Position numbers and translations under genes: made by a program
Assembly (NCBI GenBank): GCA_022709905.1
Contig: JAKLHY010000017.1
Span: 1 to 64,000 of the forward strand
Origin: Verrucomicrobiota bacterium
Lineage (GTDB): Bacteria; Verrucomicrobiota; Verrucomicrobiia; Limisphaerales; UBA1319
Direction of reading: 5' to 3'
Length of the DNA stretch: 64,000 nt
Part shown: piece by piece, positions 17,422 through 25,091 of the stretch
How the letters are laid out: each line of letters starts with the position of its first letter
How positions within the stretch are numbered: position 1 is the first letter of the stretch
The notes under the pieces: generated by a model
Told to the model about the DNA's origin: nothing
What the model saw: only the letters and a program-made list of their open reading frames with translations
Database searches by the model: none

Positions 17422-18543
17422 ATGTCCCCCACTCGTGACATCAGGGCCCAGACCGAGGAAGATCTGCGCGGCTGGTTGAAGTCACATGGAGAACCCGCTT
17501 ACCGGGCGGAACAGATCCTGCATTGGCTTTATCGGCAAAGAGCCACCCGCTGGTCCGCCATGACCAACCTACCTGGCGGCCTGTTAAAACTTCTGGATCA
17601 AGATTTCACCTTTCACCCGTTGAACTTGATCACCCGCCAGGGGGCCCCGGACAAAACGAGCAAGTTTCTCTGGCAACTCCACGACGGATCTCTCATCGAG
17701 TCCGTGCTCATCCCCGCGAGCCCCGCGCTTTACGGCGATCCGAGCGACCGGAGCACCCTGTGTGTCTCGACTCAGGTTGGATGCGCCTACGGGTGCCGCT
17801 TCTGCGCAAGCGGACTCGAGGGATGGAAACGGAATCTCGATCCGGCGGAAATCGTCGATCAGGTCCTTGGAACGGAACGATGGCTGGCCTCGTTGCCGGC
17901 CGCAGCCGAGACGCAACTCAGGATTCATAATCTCGTGATCATGGGCATGGGTGAACCCCTGGCCAATTACGACAACCTCCTTAAGGCCTTGCGGATTCTC
18001 AATGCCCCCTGGGGAGTCGGTCTGGGAGCGCGTAAAATTACGATCTCGACCAGTGGATTGGCTCCTCGCATCCGCCAGCTCGCCCGTGAACCCTTCCAGT
18101 TTCGTCTGGCCATCTCGTTGCATGGCGTCACAGACGAAATCCGCGGCAAAATCATGCCCGTGAATCGGAAGTATCCACTCCGGGATCTGATTGGCGCATG
18201 CGAGGAATACCTGGAGCTCAAGGGACGCATGCTCACGTTCGAGTACATCCTGATCGCCGGCATTAATGACAGCCTCGATCAGGTCAGGCCCTTGGCTCAA
18301 CTGGCGCGCCGGCTGCACGCCCGCGTCAATCTGATCCCCTACAATCCCGTCGAAGGCCTGACTTGGACCCGCCCTCCGGATGCCGCAATGGATGCCTTTC
18401 TCGAAGGCCTCACCAAACAGCGCATCCCAGCCACTCTGAGACGGGAGAAAGGCACCGATATTGATGCGGCCTGCGGACAGCTCCGGCTGCAAACCGAACG
18501 CGCCTGGCGCAAACAAATTGAAAATCCGAAGACTGCACCTTAG
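17422..18543 (+). CDS. rlmN: 23S rRNA (A2503-C2) / tRNA (A37-C2) methyltransferase
   Basis: A 373-residue radical SAM enzyme that methylates C2 of A2503 in 23S rRNA and A37 of some tRNAs. The cluster-binding CxxxCxxC is at Cys121, Cys125 and Cys128 (CAYGCRFC). MGMGEPLANYDN, ISTSGLAPRIRQLA and LAISLHG follow, then EYILIAGINDS and LIPYNPVEG. The C-terminal RREKGTDIDAACGQL carries the second essential Cys. Length agrees with the family. The ATG at 17422 is preferred to the upstream in-frame TTG at 17410. HisH follows after nine bases, so the two are probably cotranscribed, though no metabolic link is obvious. Confidence 0.95.
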   Translation: MSPTRDIRAQTEEDLRGWLKSHGEPAYRAEQILHWLYRQRATRWSAMTNLPGGLLKLLDQDFTFHPLNLITRQGAPDKTSKFLWQLHDGSLIESVLIPASPALYGDPSDRSTLCVSTQVGCAYGCRFCASGLEGWKRNLDPAEIVDQVLGTERWLASLPAAAETQLRIHNLVIMGMGEPLANYDNLLKALRILNAPWGVGLGARKITISTSGLAPRIRQLAREPFQFRLAISLHGVTDEIRGKIMPVNRKYPLRDLIGACEEYLELKGRMLTFEYILIAGINDSLDQVRPLAQLARRLHARVNLIPYNPVEGLTWTRPPDAAMDAFLEGLTKQRIPATLRREKGTDIDAACGQLRLQTERAWRKQIENPKTAP

Positions 18544-18552
18544 TCTCATCCC

Positions 18553-19185
18553 GTGATTGCCTTAATCGACTATGGCGCAGGCAACCTGCGAAGCGTGGAA
18601 AAGGCCCTTCGATTCTTGGGCGCACCGGTGCAACTGGTCCGGGAGCCCGACCAGGTCCAGCATGCCCAAGCCATGGTTCTGCCCGGGGTTGGCGCGTTCG
18701 ACGATTGCCTTCAAACCTTGAACCAACAGGGTCTGCTGCCCGTCATCCGGGACTTTATTCACTCCAAACGCCCGTTCCTCGGAATCTGCGTGGGATACCA
18801 GGCCCTGTTCGAACGGAGTGAGGAGTTCGCAAGCCAGGCATCCGGTCTGGGTCTCTTCGCCGGCCGCGTGGTAAAATTTCCCCCGCAGCCGGGACTCAAG
18901 ATCCCCCAAATCGGTTGGAACCAGGTTCGATATGCCCGCAAGGATTGCCCCCTGTTCGAGAACATTCCGGACAACAGCTTCTTCTACTTCGTCCACAGTT
19001 TCTTTCCCCAACCGCAAGACCCCAGCCTCATCGCCGGCTACACATCCCATGGCGTCGATTATGCCTCGGTGATCTGGCGCGACGCGGTCTTCGCCACTCA
19101 GTTTCATCCGGAAAAAAGCCAAAAAGTCGGACTCCAGTTGTTGCGTAATTTTCTCCAGTTCGCCCGAATCAAAACCGACAGGTAA
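18553..19185 (+). CDS. hisH: Imidazole glycerol phosphate synthase, glutamine amidotransferase subunit
   Basis: A 210-residue class I glutamine amidotransferase that supplies ammonia to HisF in histidine synthesis. The start is GTG (18553) and yields the family N-terminus IALIDYGAGNLRSVEKAL. The nucleophile is Cys79 in FLGICVGYQALFE (most HisH have GxCLGMQ, so Val-Gly-Tyr is a mild variant). The His-Glu pair is in FATQFHPEKSQ. Length is typical (about 200). No hisF, hisA or other his gene is in the window, so this copy stands apart from a his operon and follows rlmN by nine bases. Confidence 0.92.
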   Translation: MIALIDYGAGNLRSVEKALRFLGAPVQLVREPDQVQHAQAMVLPGVGAFDDCLQTLNQQGLLPVIRDFIHSKRPFLGICVGYQALFERSEEFASQASGLGLFAGRVVKFPPQPGLKIPQIGWNQVRYARKDCPLFENIPDNSFFYFVHSFFPQPQDPSLIAGYTSHGVDYASVIWRDAVFATQFHPEKSQKVGLQLLRNFLQFARIKTDR

Positions 19186-19206
19186 TCTCCCTGGCCCGTT
19201 CATGCG

Positions 19207-19234
19207 TTGACATTGGGGGGGTATGCCTTATCCT
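19207..19234 (+). promoter_or_regulatory. Candidate sigma70-type promoter for the CBM48 gene
   Basis: A perfect TTGACA (19207-19212), a 16-base spacer and TATCCT (19229-19234) lie about 100 bp upstream of the CBM48 start at 19335. This suggests the small gene has its own promoter, separate from rlmN-hisH. Found by eye. Confidence 0.45.
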
Positions 19235-19334
19235 GAACACTGTTTTGGTGGAGGATGCTTCCGTAAGCCGCATCCAGGCAGGATAAGACATGACAAAGAA
19301 ACTGAAAACCACTGACTAGGGAAAAGGCAAAACG

Positions 19335-19613
19335 ATGGCAAAAGCAGCGTCTATCAAGAAAAAGGTCACGTTTTCTCTCACAGCCCCCGGCGCGGGAAAA
19401 GTGTCTTTGGCCGGTTGCTTCACCGACTGGGACAAATCGCCGCTAATCATGAAGCGGCAAAAGGGCGGCGTGTGGAAGACCACGGTCCCCCTCGCACCCG
19501 GCACCTACGAGTATCGCTTTATTGTGGATGGACAATGGCAGGATGATCCTTCCTGCAAGACGCTCCGACCCAACTCTTTAGGCAGCCATAACTGTGTTTG
19601 TGAAGTGGGGTAA
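19335..19613 (+). CDS. Small stand-alone CBM48 / AMPK-beta-type glycogen-binding domain protein
   Basis: A 92-residue protein consisting of a single carbohydrate-binding module 48. The strands VTFSLTAPGAGKVSLAGCF and TDWD, the KGGVWKTTVPLAPGTYEYRFIVDG core and the closing NCVCEVG match the glycogen-binding domain of AMPK beta subunits and of branching-enzyme N-domains. No catalytic domain or signal peptide is present; the first ten residues are basic. It lies five kilobases from glgB and two from glgP, so a role in binding glycogen or in tethering or regulating those enzymes is a reasonable inference. GGGAAAAGG upstream may serve as ribosome binding site. Confidence 0.85.
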   Translation: MAKAASIKKKVTFSLTAPGAGKVSLAGCFTDWDKSPLIMKRQKGGVWKTTVPLAPGTYEYRFIVDGQWQDDPSCKTLRPNSLGSHNCVCEVG

Positions 19614-19648
19614 TCACGTCGACTCCCAGCTTCGGATTCTCTGAGAAT

Positions 19649-20242
19649 TCATGTGATCGCGGATGCGCTCTCTGGGCCCAGAGTAAAACGACCGGCCTCA
19701 TGATACTCGGGTCCCGCTGCGAGCAGCCGGCTCTGCATTAAAATGAAATTCGACGCCATCCAACTGGGCGAATCGTTTTCGCTTAGATTCCCCAGCAATC
19801 CATAGAGGTTTTGTTCCAGGCGCGGAACATGTTCTTTGATTCGGGCAATAGTGAGATGAGGATGAAAAGGATTGAGTTCATCTTTCTCGCACCATTGCCG
19901 ACAAGCGGACGCCACCGAGATCTGCAGATGGTTCAGTTGATCGAGCTCCCCGTTCAGCCCCACCCACAACACCCGGGGAGCTTGCGGTCTGGGAAAGCAA
20001 CCGACCGCTGATAGACCGAGCGTGAGAGGCTGGGTTTGGGGAGTTACCTTGGCCAGACGGCTCTTGAGCGCATCCAATTGATCGGCCTGGACTTCACCCA
20101 GAAAGCATAATGTAAGATGCGCCTGTCTGGGATTTGTCCATCGGATACTGCGCGACGGCAACCGTTGGCGCAAGGTTTCCTGGATCTCTCCGATTTTGCG
20201 ACAGACAACTTCGGGCAATGGCAATGCGACAAATAAGCGCAT
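19649..20242 (-). CDS. thpR: RNA 2',3'-cyclic phosphodiesterase / 2'-5' RNA ligase family
   Basis: A 197-residue 2H-phosphoesterase of the ThpR/LigT group, which hydrolyses 2',3'-cyclic phosphates on RNA ends and can act as a weak 2'-5' ligase in vitro. Both HxT motifs are present: His42-Leu-Thr44 in AHLTLCFLGE and His129-Leu-Thr131 in HPHLTIAR. The start at 20242 (MRLFVALPLP) is the family N-terminus; a longer frame upstream to 20281 is not conserved in kind. It lies 96 bp downstream of the khpB-like gene on the same strand and could be the last gene of the rpmH-yidC transcript. A 14-base perfect palindrome lies within its 3' end. Confidence 0.9.
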   Translation of the reverse strand: MRLFVALPLPEVVCRKIGEIQETLRQRLPSRSIRWTNPRQAHLTLCFLGEVQADQLDALKSRLAKVTPQTQPLTLGLSAVGCFPRPQAPRVLWVGLNGELDQLNHLQISVASACRQWCEKDELNPFHPHLTIARIKEHVPRLEQNLYGLLGNLSENDSPSWMASNFILMQSRLLAAGPEYHEAGRFTLGPESASAIT

Positions 20243-20338
20243 AGGCAATCGGCCTCGTATCCACTCCCGGCGCTCAGCCAAAAAACCGCCTCCTTCTGAA
20301 GAAACAGATTACGGGGGGGAAAGTTTGGGCCTCGGCCT

Positions 20339-20812
20339 TCAGTGCTTGGGTCGGAGCAGAATCGCCTTCTTGTTGGTGCCTTCGACTTCGACGCTGTGCG
20401 TTTCCACGGTGGGATCCTCTTTCAAGGCATTGTGAACAATGAACCGATCGAACGCATTCATGGGCTCCAACTCGACGATGTCTCCCCACCGGCGAACCTT
20501 CTCGGCGGCGGCCCGGGCTTGAGCCAGTATCTCTTCTCTCGCCTGAGATCGGTAGTTGGCCACATCGACCAGCACTTTAGGAGCCTTGGTATCCTGCTGG
20601 TAGATCAAACGATTGGTCACATACTGAAGGGCAATAAGGGTTTGCCCCTTTCGGCCAATCAATCGCCCGGGATCATCGGTTCTGACCTCCAACAGGGGGC
20701 CTTCTTCCAGCATGTGTTCCTCCACGGTGGATTCGAAGCCAAGGTGGCGCAAAAGGGTTTCGAGGATCGTTTTCGCGTTAGCAGGCATAGCAGGAGGATT
20801 GGGATTAGACAT
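20339..20812 (-). CDS. khpB: KH-R3H RNA-binding protein (Jag/SpoIIIJ-associated, KhpB-like)
   Basis: A 157-residue RNA-binding protein with a KH domain (GRLIGRKGQTLIALQYVTNRL at residues 49-69) and a C-terminal R3H-type domain (ELEPMNAFDRFIVHNAL). The Jag N-terminal domain found in Firmicutes is absent, as is common outside that phylum. Jag/KhpB proteins form a complex with KhpA and bind many RNAs; the gene is habitually next to yidC. Here it follows yidC by 13 bp and so belongs to the rpmH-rnpA-yidD-yidC operon. Confidence 0.92.
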   Translation of the reverse strand: MSNPNPPAMPANAKTILETLLRHLGFESTVEEHMLEEGPLLEVRTDDPGRLIGRKGQTLIALQYVTNRLIYQQDTKAPKVLVDVANYRSQAREEILAQARAAAEKVRRWGDIVELEPMNAFDRFIVHNALKEDPTVETHSVEVEGTNKKAILLRPKH

Positions 20813-20825
20813 GAGATTCAGCGGA

Positions 20826-22649
20826 TTATTTACGTTTCTTGTTTGGCATGAACCCCCGGGGCGCCGGGACCACGGAAGCCGGTGCTCCGGCCGCCTCGGT
20901 CACATTCTTCGTCAGCTTCATTTGGGCTATGGATAACAGGTTTTGCACGGTCCAATACAGAGACAGCCCGGCTGAGAAATTGTATAAAAACACGATAAAC
21001 ATCAAGGGCATATATTTCATGATCTTCTGCTGCATCGGATCCATGCCGGGCGAAGGCGGAGTCAGATGCGATTGCCAGAGCATGGTTGCCCCCATCAACA
21101 GCGGCAGCGGATTAATCGGAAATTCCAACCCCGGGAGCGTCCAGATGGTGTCCGGCTGTGAAAGATCCCGCGCCCAGAGAAAGCTGGCCCCCCGAAGCTC
21201 GATGGCGCTCTGCAACATCTTGTAGAAACCGAAAAAAACGGGAATCTGCAGCACGATCGGAAAACAACCGCTCATGGGACTCACCCGGTGTTCCTTCATG
21301 AACTCCATCAGCTTGGCGTTCATCTTCTTGGGATCGTCCTTGTATTTTTCCTGCAAGGCCTTCATCTGGGGCTGAAGAGCGGCCATGCGTTTCATGGATC
21401 GGGTACTGGCGTTGGTCAGAGGCCAAAATAAAAGCTTGATAATCACTGTAATCGCAATAATCGACCATCCATAACTCAGGTGCATCGCGTGAAGCCCGTT
21501 CATGGACAGCAGCAAAATCTTGGCGAAAAACCCGAAAAAACCCCCAAAATCCATGACCAGATCCAGGTTGTTGCCCATGTCCGCCCCCAATCGGGCGAGG
21601 GTGTTGTATTCTCGAGGACCGGCGAAAAAGGTGTAGCTGCGTTCGACCGCCTGGCCGGCCGCAAGTTCCGCCCCAGGGTAAATCAGGGCCGTCTGGTACC
21701 CGAACGGTTTGGCGACGAGTTTGGAGTCCAGCTTCAACTCTTCGGCCTCAGGAGCAGGCAGGTCAACCTGCCGGGCGACAACCCGGGGCGCCCCCTGGCC
21801 GGGAACGGCGGCTACGGTAAAAAACTGATTGTGGACGGCCGTCCACATGACGTTACTGTTGCCATCGCCCGCGAGGAACTCCGTCCTGGGCACGCCAGGA
21901 AAACAACCCAGCGTCCGGTTGGCGAACCAGGATTGGTCGATGTGAGTCGATCGGCGTCCGTCATACCAGTAAAGCCCCATCATCATCGCGTTGTCATATG
22001 GATTGACAGGAGTGGCGGTTCCCACCACATGCTCCTGCGGGCCGATCACCAGGGCGTTGGAGGACTGGTTTTCCAGGCGAACAACTGCCTGGAACAGATA
22101 ATTGCTGCTTAAGACAAAATCCTTGATAATTCGAAGCCCGTTCGGCATCCGTTTTTCAGCTCGAATGCCATTGGCGGTCTGGCTCAACCGGTAAAGGTGA
22201 TCCCCCTGAAGCGCCTCCTCACCCAACAGAGTCATCACAGGCACTGGCGCCTTCGTGTTCAAGGTGGCGACGTGCTGGTTGTTTGAAACGCCTTTTTTCT
22301 TGCGTCCCACAGTCTCGGGATATTTCTTCAACTCGATCAGCTTGAGCCCGCCCCCATGCGAGCTGAAGGCATACCGAACCCAGTCATTCTCCAAATGCAC
22401 GATTTCCTCGGGCGTGGACGGAACAGTCCAGGCAGCGTTGGAGGCGCTGAGGCGAGGGGGGACGACGGGAGGAAGATTGCTGGTCGGGGTGGTTGGCGAA
22501 CCGGGTTCCAGGGAAGTATTGGTTATCTGGACAACCTGATTGGTGCGAGGAGGGACCGGCTTGGGTGGATACAGCCGGTTCATCAACGGATACCAAGCCA
22601 TCAACAACAGGAAGGTGACAATTAGAACTAGAATTGATTTGCGGTCCAT
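20826..22649 (-). CDS. yidC: Membrane protein insertase YidC
   Basis: A 607-residue YidC of the Gram-negative type, which inserts proteins into the inner membrane with or without SecYEG. It begins MDRKSILVLIVTFLLLMAWYP (TM1, split here by the start), followed by a Pro/Thr-rich linker, the large periplasmic beta domain (about 75-340), and the conserved five-helix core from residue 370 to 580 (SYGWSIIAITVIIKLLFWPL, MAALQPQMKALQEKYKDDP, SGCFPIVLQIPVFFGFYKML). The tail is basic (MPNKKRK). The start at 22649 is chosen since the longer frame upstream overlaps yidD. Upstream yidD ends ten bases before it. Confidence 0.96.
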   Translation of the reverse strand: MDRKSILVLIVTFLLLMAWYPLMNRLYPPKPVPPRTNQVVQITNTSLEPGSPTTPTSNLPPVVPPRLSASNAAWTVPSTPEEIVHLENDWVRYAFSSHGGGLKLIELKKYPETVGRKKKGVSNNQHVATLNTKAPVPVMTLLGEEALQGDHLYRLSQTANGIRAEKRMPNGLRIIKDFVLSSNYLFQAVVRLENQSSNALVIGPQEHVVGTATPVNPYDNAMMMGLYWYDGRRSTHIDQSWFANRTLGCFPGVPRTEFLAGDGNSNVMWTAVHNQFFTVAAVPGQGAPRVVARQVDLPAPEAEELKLDSKLVAKPFGYQTALIYPGAELAAGQAVERSYTFFAGPREYNTLARLGADMGNNLDLVMDFGGFFGFFAKILLLSMNGLHAMHLSYGWSIIAITVIIKLLFWPLTNASTRSMKRMAALQPQMKALQEKYKDDPKKMNAKLMEFMKEHRVSPMSGCFPIVLQIPVFFGFYKMLQSAIELRGASFLWARDLSQPDTIWTLPGLEFPINPLPLLMGATMLWQSHLTPPSPGMDPMQQKIMKYMPLMFIVFLYNFSAGLSLYWTVQNLLSIAQMKLTKNVTEAAGAPASVVPAPRGFMPNKKRK

Positions 22650-22659
22650 GACTTGGAAA

Positions 22660-22971
22660 TCATCGGCATTGGCCTGAGGTGGGCGGACAACCGACCGTCG
22701 ACGGCTTGAAGCTTGAGCAGGATGTCTTGGCACAGTTTAAATTGGAAGGCACCGGATCCCATCCCGCCCCTCCCCAGGGATGGCAGCGACAGATGCGTTT
22801 TGCCAACAGCCAACCGCCTCGAAAAACACCGTGAATGCGGATCGCCTCCTGTCCATAAGCCGAGCAGGACGGGCTATACCGACATCCAGCCATCGGCCCC
22901 AATAACAGGGACTTGAGGGGAGAAATGCCCCACCGGTAGAGCTGGATAATCATGAGCGCCAGAGCTTTCAT
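22660..22971 (-). CDS. yidD: Membrane protein insertion efficiency factor YidD
   Basis: A 103-residue YidD, a small amphipathic protein said to help YidC-dependent insertion. The conserved segment runs from [16 protein letters not shown] through [19 protein letters not shown] to the [17 protein letters not shown] end of the family. The last 25 residues after that are Cys/Ser-rich and not conserved. It begins four bases after the rnpA stop and ends ten before yidC, the classical order. Confidence 0.95.
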   Translation of the reverse strand: MKALALMIIQLYRWGISPLKSLLLGPMAGCRYSPSCSAYGQEAIRIHGVFRGGWLLAKRICRCHPWGGAGWDPVPSNLNCAKTSCSSFKPSTVGCPPTSGQCR

Positions 22972-22975
22972 TCCG

Positions 22976-23356
22976 TCAGGACTTTACGGCAGTGATCAGG
23001 CGGGCCTTACGCATGACATGGAGAAAATCCGCCTCCACATTGACAAAGGTTTGGTTCGCAATAGATGGCCGAGCCACGAGGACCAGATCCGTGGCAGCGC
23101 AAAGCTCCCCTTGATGACGGCGGTATGCCTCACGCAAGAGCCGACGGGCGCGGTTTCTGATCACCGCGTTTCCCACTTTCCGCCCTGTGATCACCCCCAA
23201 TCGCGATCCCCTTCCTGGCATCGACGCCGCCCAGTTCGCAATCAGGCAACCCAAGGCAATCCTTTGGCCGCTGGCTCGTATGCGCGCAAAGTCACCGCTT
23301 TGCCGCAGGCGTTGGCCCCGTGTCAAACACTGTCGGCCGGACGGGCCGTCCTTCAT
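22976..23356 (-). CDS. rnpA: Ribonuclease P protein component
   Basis: A 126-residue protein subunit of RNase P, which binds the catalytic RNA for 5' maturation of tRNAs. The family signature [16 protein letters not shown] is present, with [17 protein letters not shown] before it. The start at 23356 (MKDGPSGRQ) lies five bases after the rpmH stop. The same frame stays open further upstream, but that part overlaps rpmH and encodes no RnpA-like sequence. Confidence 0.94.
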   Translation of the reverse strand: MKDGPSGRQCLTRGQRLRQSGDFARIRASGQRIALGCLIANWAASMPGRGSRLGVITGRKVGNAVIRNRARRLLREAYRRHQGELCAATDLVLVARPSIANQTFVNVEADFLHVMRKARLITAVKS

Positions 23357-23361
23357 AAATC

Positions 23362-23499
23362 CTAAACTGGCGTCAAACGCTTGCGCCCCACACGCCGTCG
23401 ATTGGCCAAAACACCGCGACCACTCTTGGTCCGGTTTCGGGATAGAAACCCGTGCTGCCGTTTGCGCCGTATTTTTGATGGTTGATATGTACGTTTCAT
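23362..23499 (-). CDS. rpmH: Large ribosomal subunit protein bL34
   Basis: A 45-residue L34, read from ATG at 23499 to TAG at 23362: it starts [18 protein letters not shown] and ends GRKRLTPV, the canonical L34 sequence. It is in a different frame from the rnpA upstream extension. First gene of the rpmH-rnpA-yidD-yidC-khpB operon. In many bacteria dnaA and oriC lie just upstream; here the neighbour is a divergent CinA-like gene. Confidence 0.97.
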   Translation of the reverse strand: MKRTYQPSKIRRKRQHGFLSRNRTKSGRGVLANRRRVGRKRLTPV

Positions 23500-23574
23500 T
23501 TTTGTGCACGATCCATGCAGTTATTTTCGCCGGTATGCCCCCCGGCCTCTAACCCGCTGCACGCGGAAGGTTAG

Positions 23575-23602
23575 AAGGTAGCAATGAGCACGGGGGTGTC
23601 AA
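23575..23602 (-). promoter_or_regulatory. Sigma70-type promoter of the rpmH operon
   Basis: On the minus strand a perfect TTGACA (23602-23597) is followed by a 16-base spacer and TACCTT (23580-23575), about 75 bp upstream of rpmH. The leader then contains an inverted repeat CTAACC...GGTTAG (23549-23574) that could fold. The remainder of 23500-23703 has no gene that I recognise. Confidence 0.55.
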
Positions 23603-23703
23603 GCTTGTCAGCCATCCCGCCTTGCTTTTCTTAACGGCTAAATTCGGCTGGTTGTTGGCGATATTTAACATAAAATGCCGGGGAAAACGGATCAAAAATT
23701 CTC

Positions 23704-25047
23704 ATGAAACCCTTAAAGCTGATCATCAGTTTCATATTGGGAATCAATGGATTACCCTTGGCATCCGATGCGGATGATCTGCCACCTTCGAATCCCCCCT
23801 CCCCGGTTCATTACGGGATTGTAGTCACCGGAAGCGAACTGCTCGAGGGAGAATATGCAGATGCGCATATTGCCTTTATCACTAAAACGCTGCATCCGCT
23901 TGGATACCATTGCATTCGGGCCTGCATAGCGGGAGATGAGGCGGGTGAGCTTGTCTCGGCGTTGAAATTCGCCGCCCAAGAGACCCAATTGGTCATGATC
24001 ACAGGGGGCCTAGGCCCGACGCCGAACGACATCACACGCGAAACCTTGTCTGATTTCACCGGGATTCCACTGCAGGAACAGCCCCAGGTCATGGCGGAAA
24101 TGGAATCGCGTTTTCACACTGCCCGGCCCGATCTCCGGGAGAATTTGCGTCGGCAAACGCGGGTTCCTGTTTCTGGTGATTTCCTGCGCAACCCCCACGG
24201 CACCGCGGTGGGCCTGGTCTATTTTTGGGGCAAACGCCTGCTGGTCGCCTTGCCTGGGCCCCCAAAGGAGCTCCGCCCAATGGTGCAAAACGAGCTGGTG
24301 CCTTTCTTGACCCGTCGATTTGGGACAACGCCTCCGGGCGCCACCTTGACTCTGCGATTCGCAGGCCTGGGCCAGTCGGCAATCGCCGAAGCCATTCAAC
24401 GCAATGTCCATTTGCCTCCAGGAGTGTTCATATCTTCTCAGTTTGAGGGGGGGCGTGTCGACTTTACCTTTACTTGTCCCGGCAAGGCCTCGGTCGAGGC
24501 GGCCGGCCTCAAGCGCGTGGAGACAGAGGTCATGAAGGTCTTGGGTGATTTCATTTATGCCAACGATCCTTCATCGCTTGAAGACCAGATCATTCGCAAG
24601 CTCCGCGAGAGGAACGGCCGGCTCAGTGTGATCGAGATCGGCACGGGAGGTCGCGTTGCGGCAAGCCTGAGCCGGGCTCGCAACACGGTCCCCGTCATGG
24701 CAGGCTCCTGGACGGCTCCCTCATTTCGCGAGATGATGGACCTCCTGGGCATTGCCACTCCTGCGGAAATAACGGCCACGAATCTCCAGCCAACTCTGGC
24801 GGCTTTGTCGCAAACAGCAGCACAAAGGTCCAAGGCCAACTACATGGTCTTATCCGTCGCGGATCCGGATCCAAGGCCGGACGCGGGCCAGTTTTGGATC
24901 GCCACGGGATACACGAACGCGTTGACGTTCCAATCGTTGCGCGTTTCACAGTCGTCCGAAATCCTTTCGGACCAGTTTTCAACACAGGTGATGACGTTGG
25001 TTTACCGTCAATTACGTTCAATCCCCACCCCGGGGAAAGACGAGTGA
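23704..25047 (+). CDS. Exported CinA-like protein (MoCF domain plus degenerate PncC-type domain)
   Basis: A 447-residue relative of CinA (competence/damage-inducible; NMN deamidase and ADP-ribose hydrolase in other species). Uniquely it begins with a signal peptide (MKPLKLIISFILGINGLPLASDA), so it is probably periplasmic. Residues 36-200 are the MoCF fold (YGIVVTGSELLEGE, ITGGLGPTPNDITRETL, NPHGTAVGL, ALPGPPKEL). Residues 295-440 align with the PncC amidase domain, but where active enzymes have AESCTGG the segment is VIEIGTGG (310-316), so the catalytic Ser is gone; Lys of the dyad is also not evident. The GPDGG segment reads ADPDPRPDAG. A cytoplasmic CinA function is therefore unlikely. It is divergent from rpmH. 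Confidence 0.82.
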   Translation: MKPLKLIISFILGINGLPLASDADDLPPSNPPSPVHYGIVVTGSELLEGEYADAHIAFITKTLHPLGYHCIRACIAGDEAGELVSALKFAAQETQLVMITGGLGPTPNDITRETLSDFTGIPLQEQPQVMAEMESRFHTARPDLRENLRRQTRVPVSGDFLRNPHGTAVGLVYFWGKRLLVALPGPPKELRPMVQNELVPFLTRRFGTTPPGATLTLRFAGLGQSAIAEAIQRNVHLPPGVFISSQFEGGRVDFTFTCPGKASVEAAGLKRVETEVMKVLGDFIYANDPSSLEDQIIRKLRERNGRLSVIEIGTGGRVAASLSRARNTVPVMAGSWTAPSFREMMDLLGIATPAEITATNLQPTLAALSQTAAQRSKANYMVLSVADPDPRPDAGQFWIATGYTNALTFQSLRVSQSSEILSDQFSTQVMTLVYRQLRSIPTPGKDE

Positions 25048-25052
25048 CCGTG

Positions 25053-25080
25053 TTCCCGACGGCCTTCAGCCGCCCGGGAA
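25053..25080. terminator. Hairpin between convergent genes, possible bidirectional terminator
   Basis: TTCCCG (25053-25058) pairs with CGGGAA (25075-25080), with an inner GGC/GCC pairing. It lies in the 44-bp gap between the ends of the CinA-like gene and the GH127 gene. Neither side has a proper T-run, so termination would be weak or need Rho. Confidence 0.3.
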
Positions 25081-25091
25081 GGAAGTCAATT

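Noticed and set aside
15975..17441. A 488-codon minus-strand frame opposite the glucan phosphorylase gene
   Set aside because: It is antisense to a well-supported gene with all phosphorylase motifs, and the reading has no recognisable domain; it arises from the codon bias of the real gene.
19670..19683. Perfect 14-base palindrome CTCTGGGCCCAGAG
   Set aside because: It lies inside the 3' end of the thpR coding sequence, has no T-run and no obvious partner site, so chance is likely.
23357..23509. Upstream extension of the rnpA frame
   Set aside because: It overlaps rpmH in another frame and lacks RnpA character; the start at 23356 gives a normal RnpA.
23500..23703. Replication origin next to rpmH
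   Set aside because: dnaA is not adjacent and I see no cluster of DnaA boxes in the gap.
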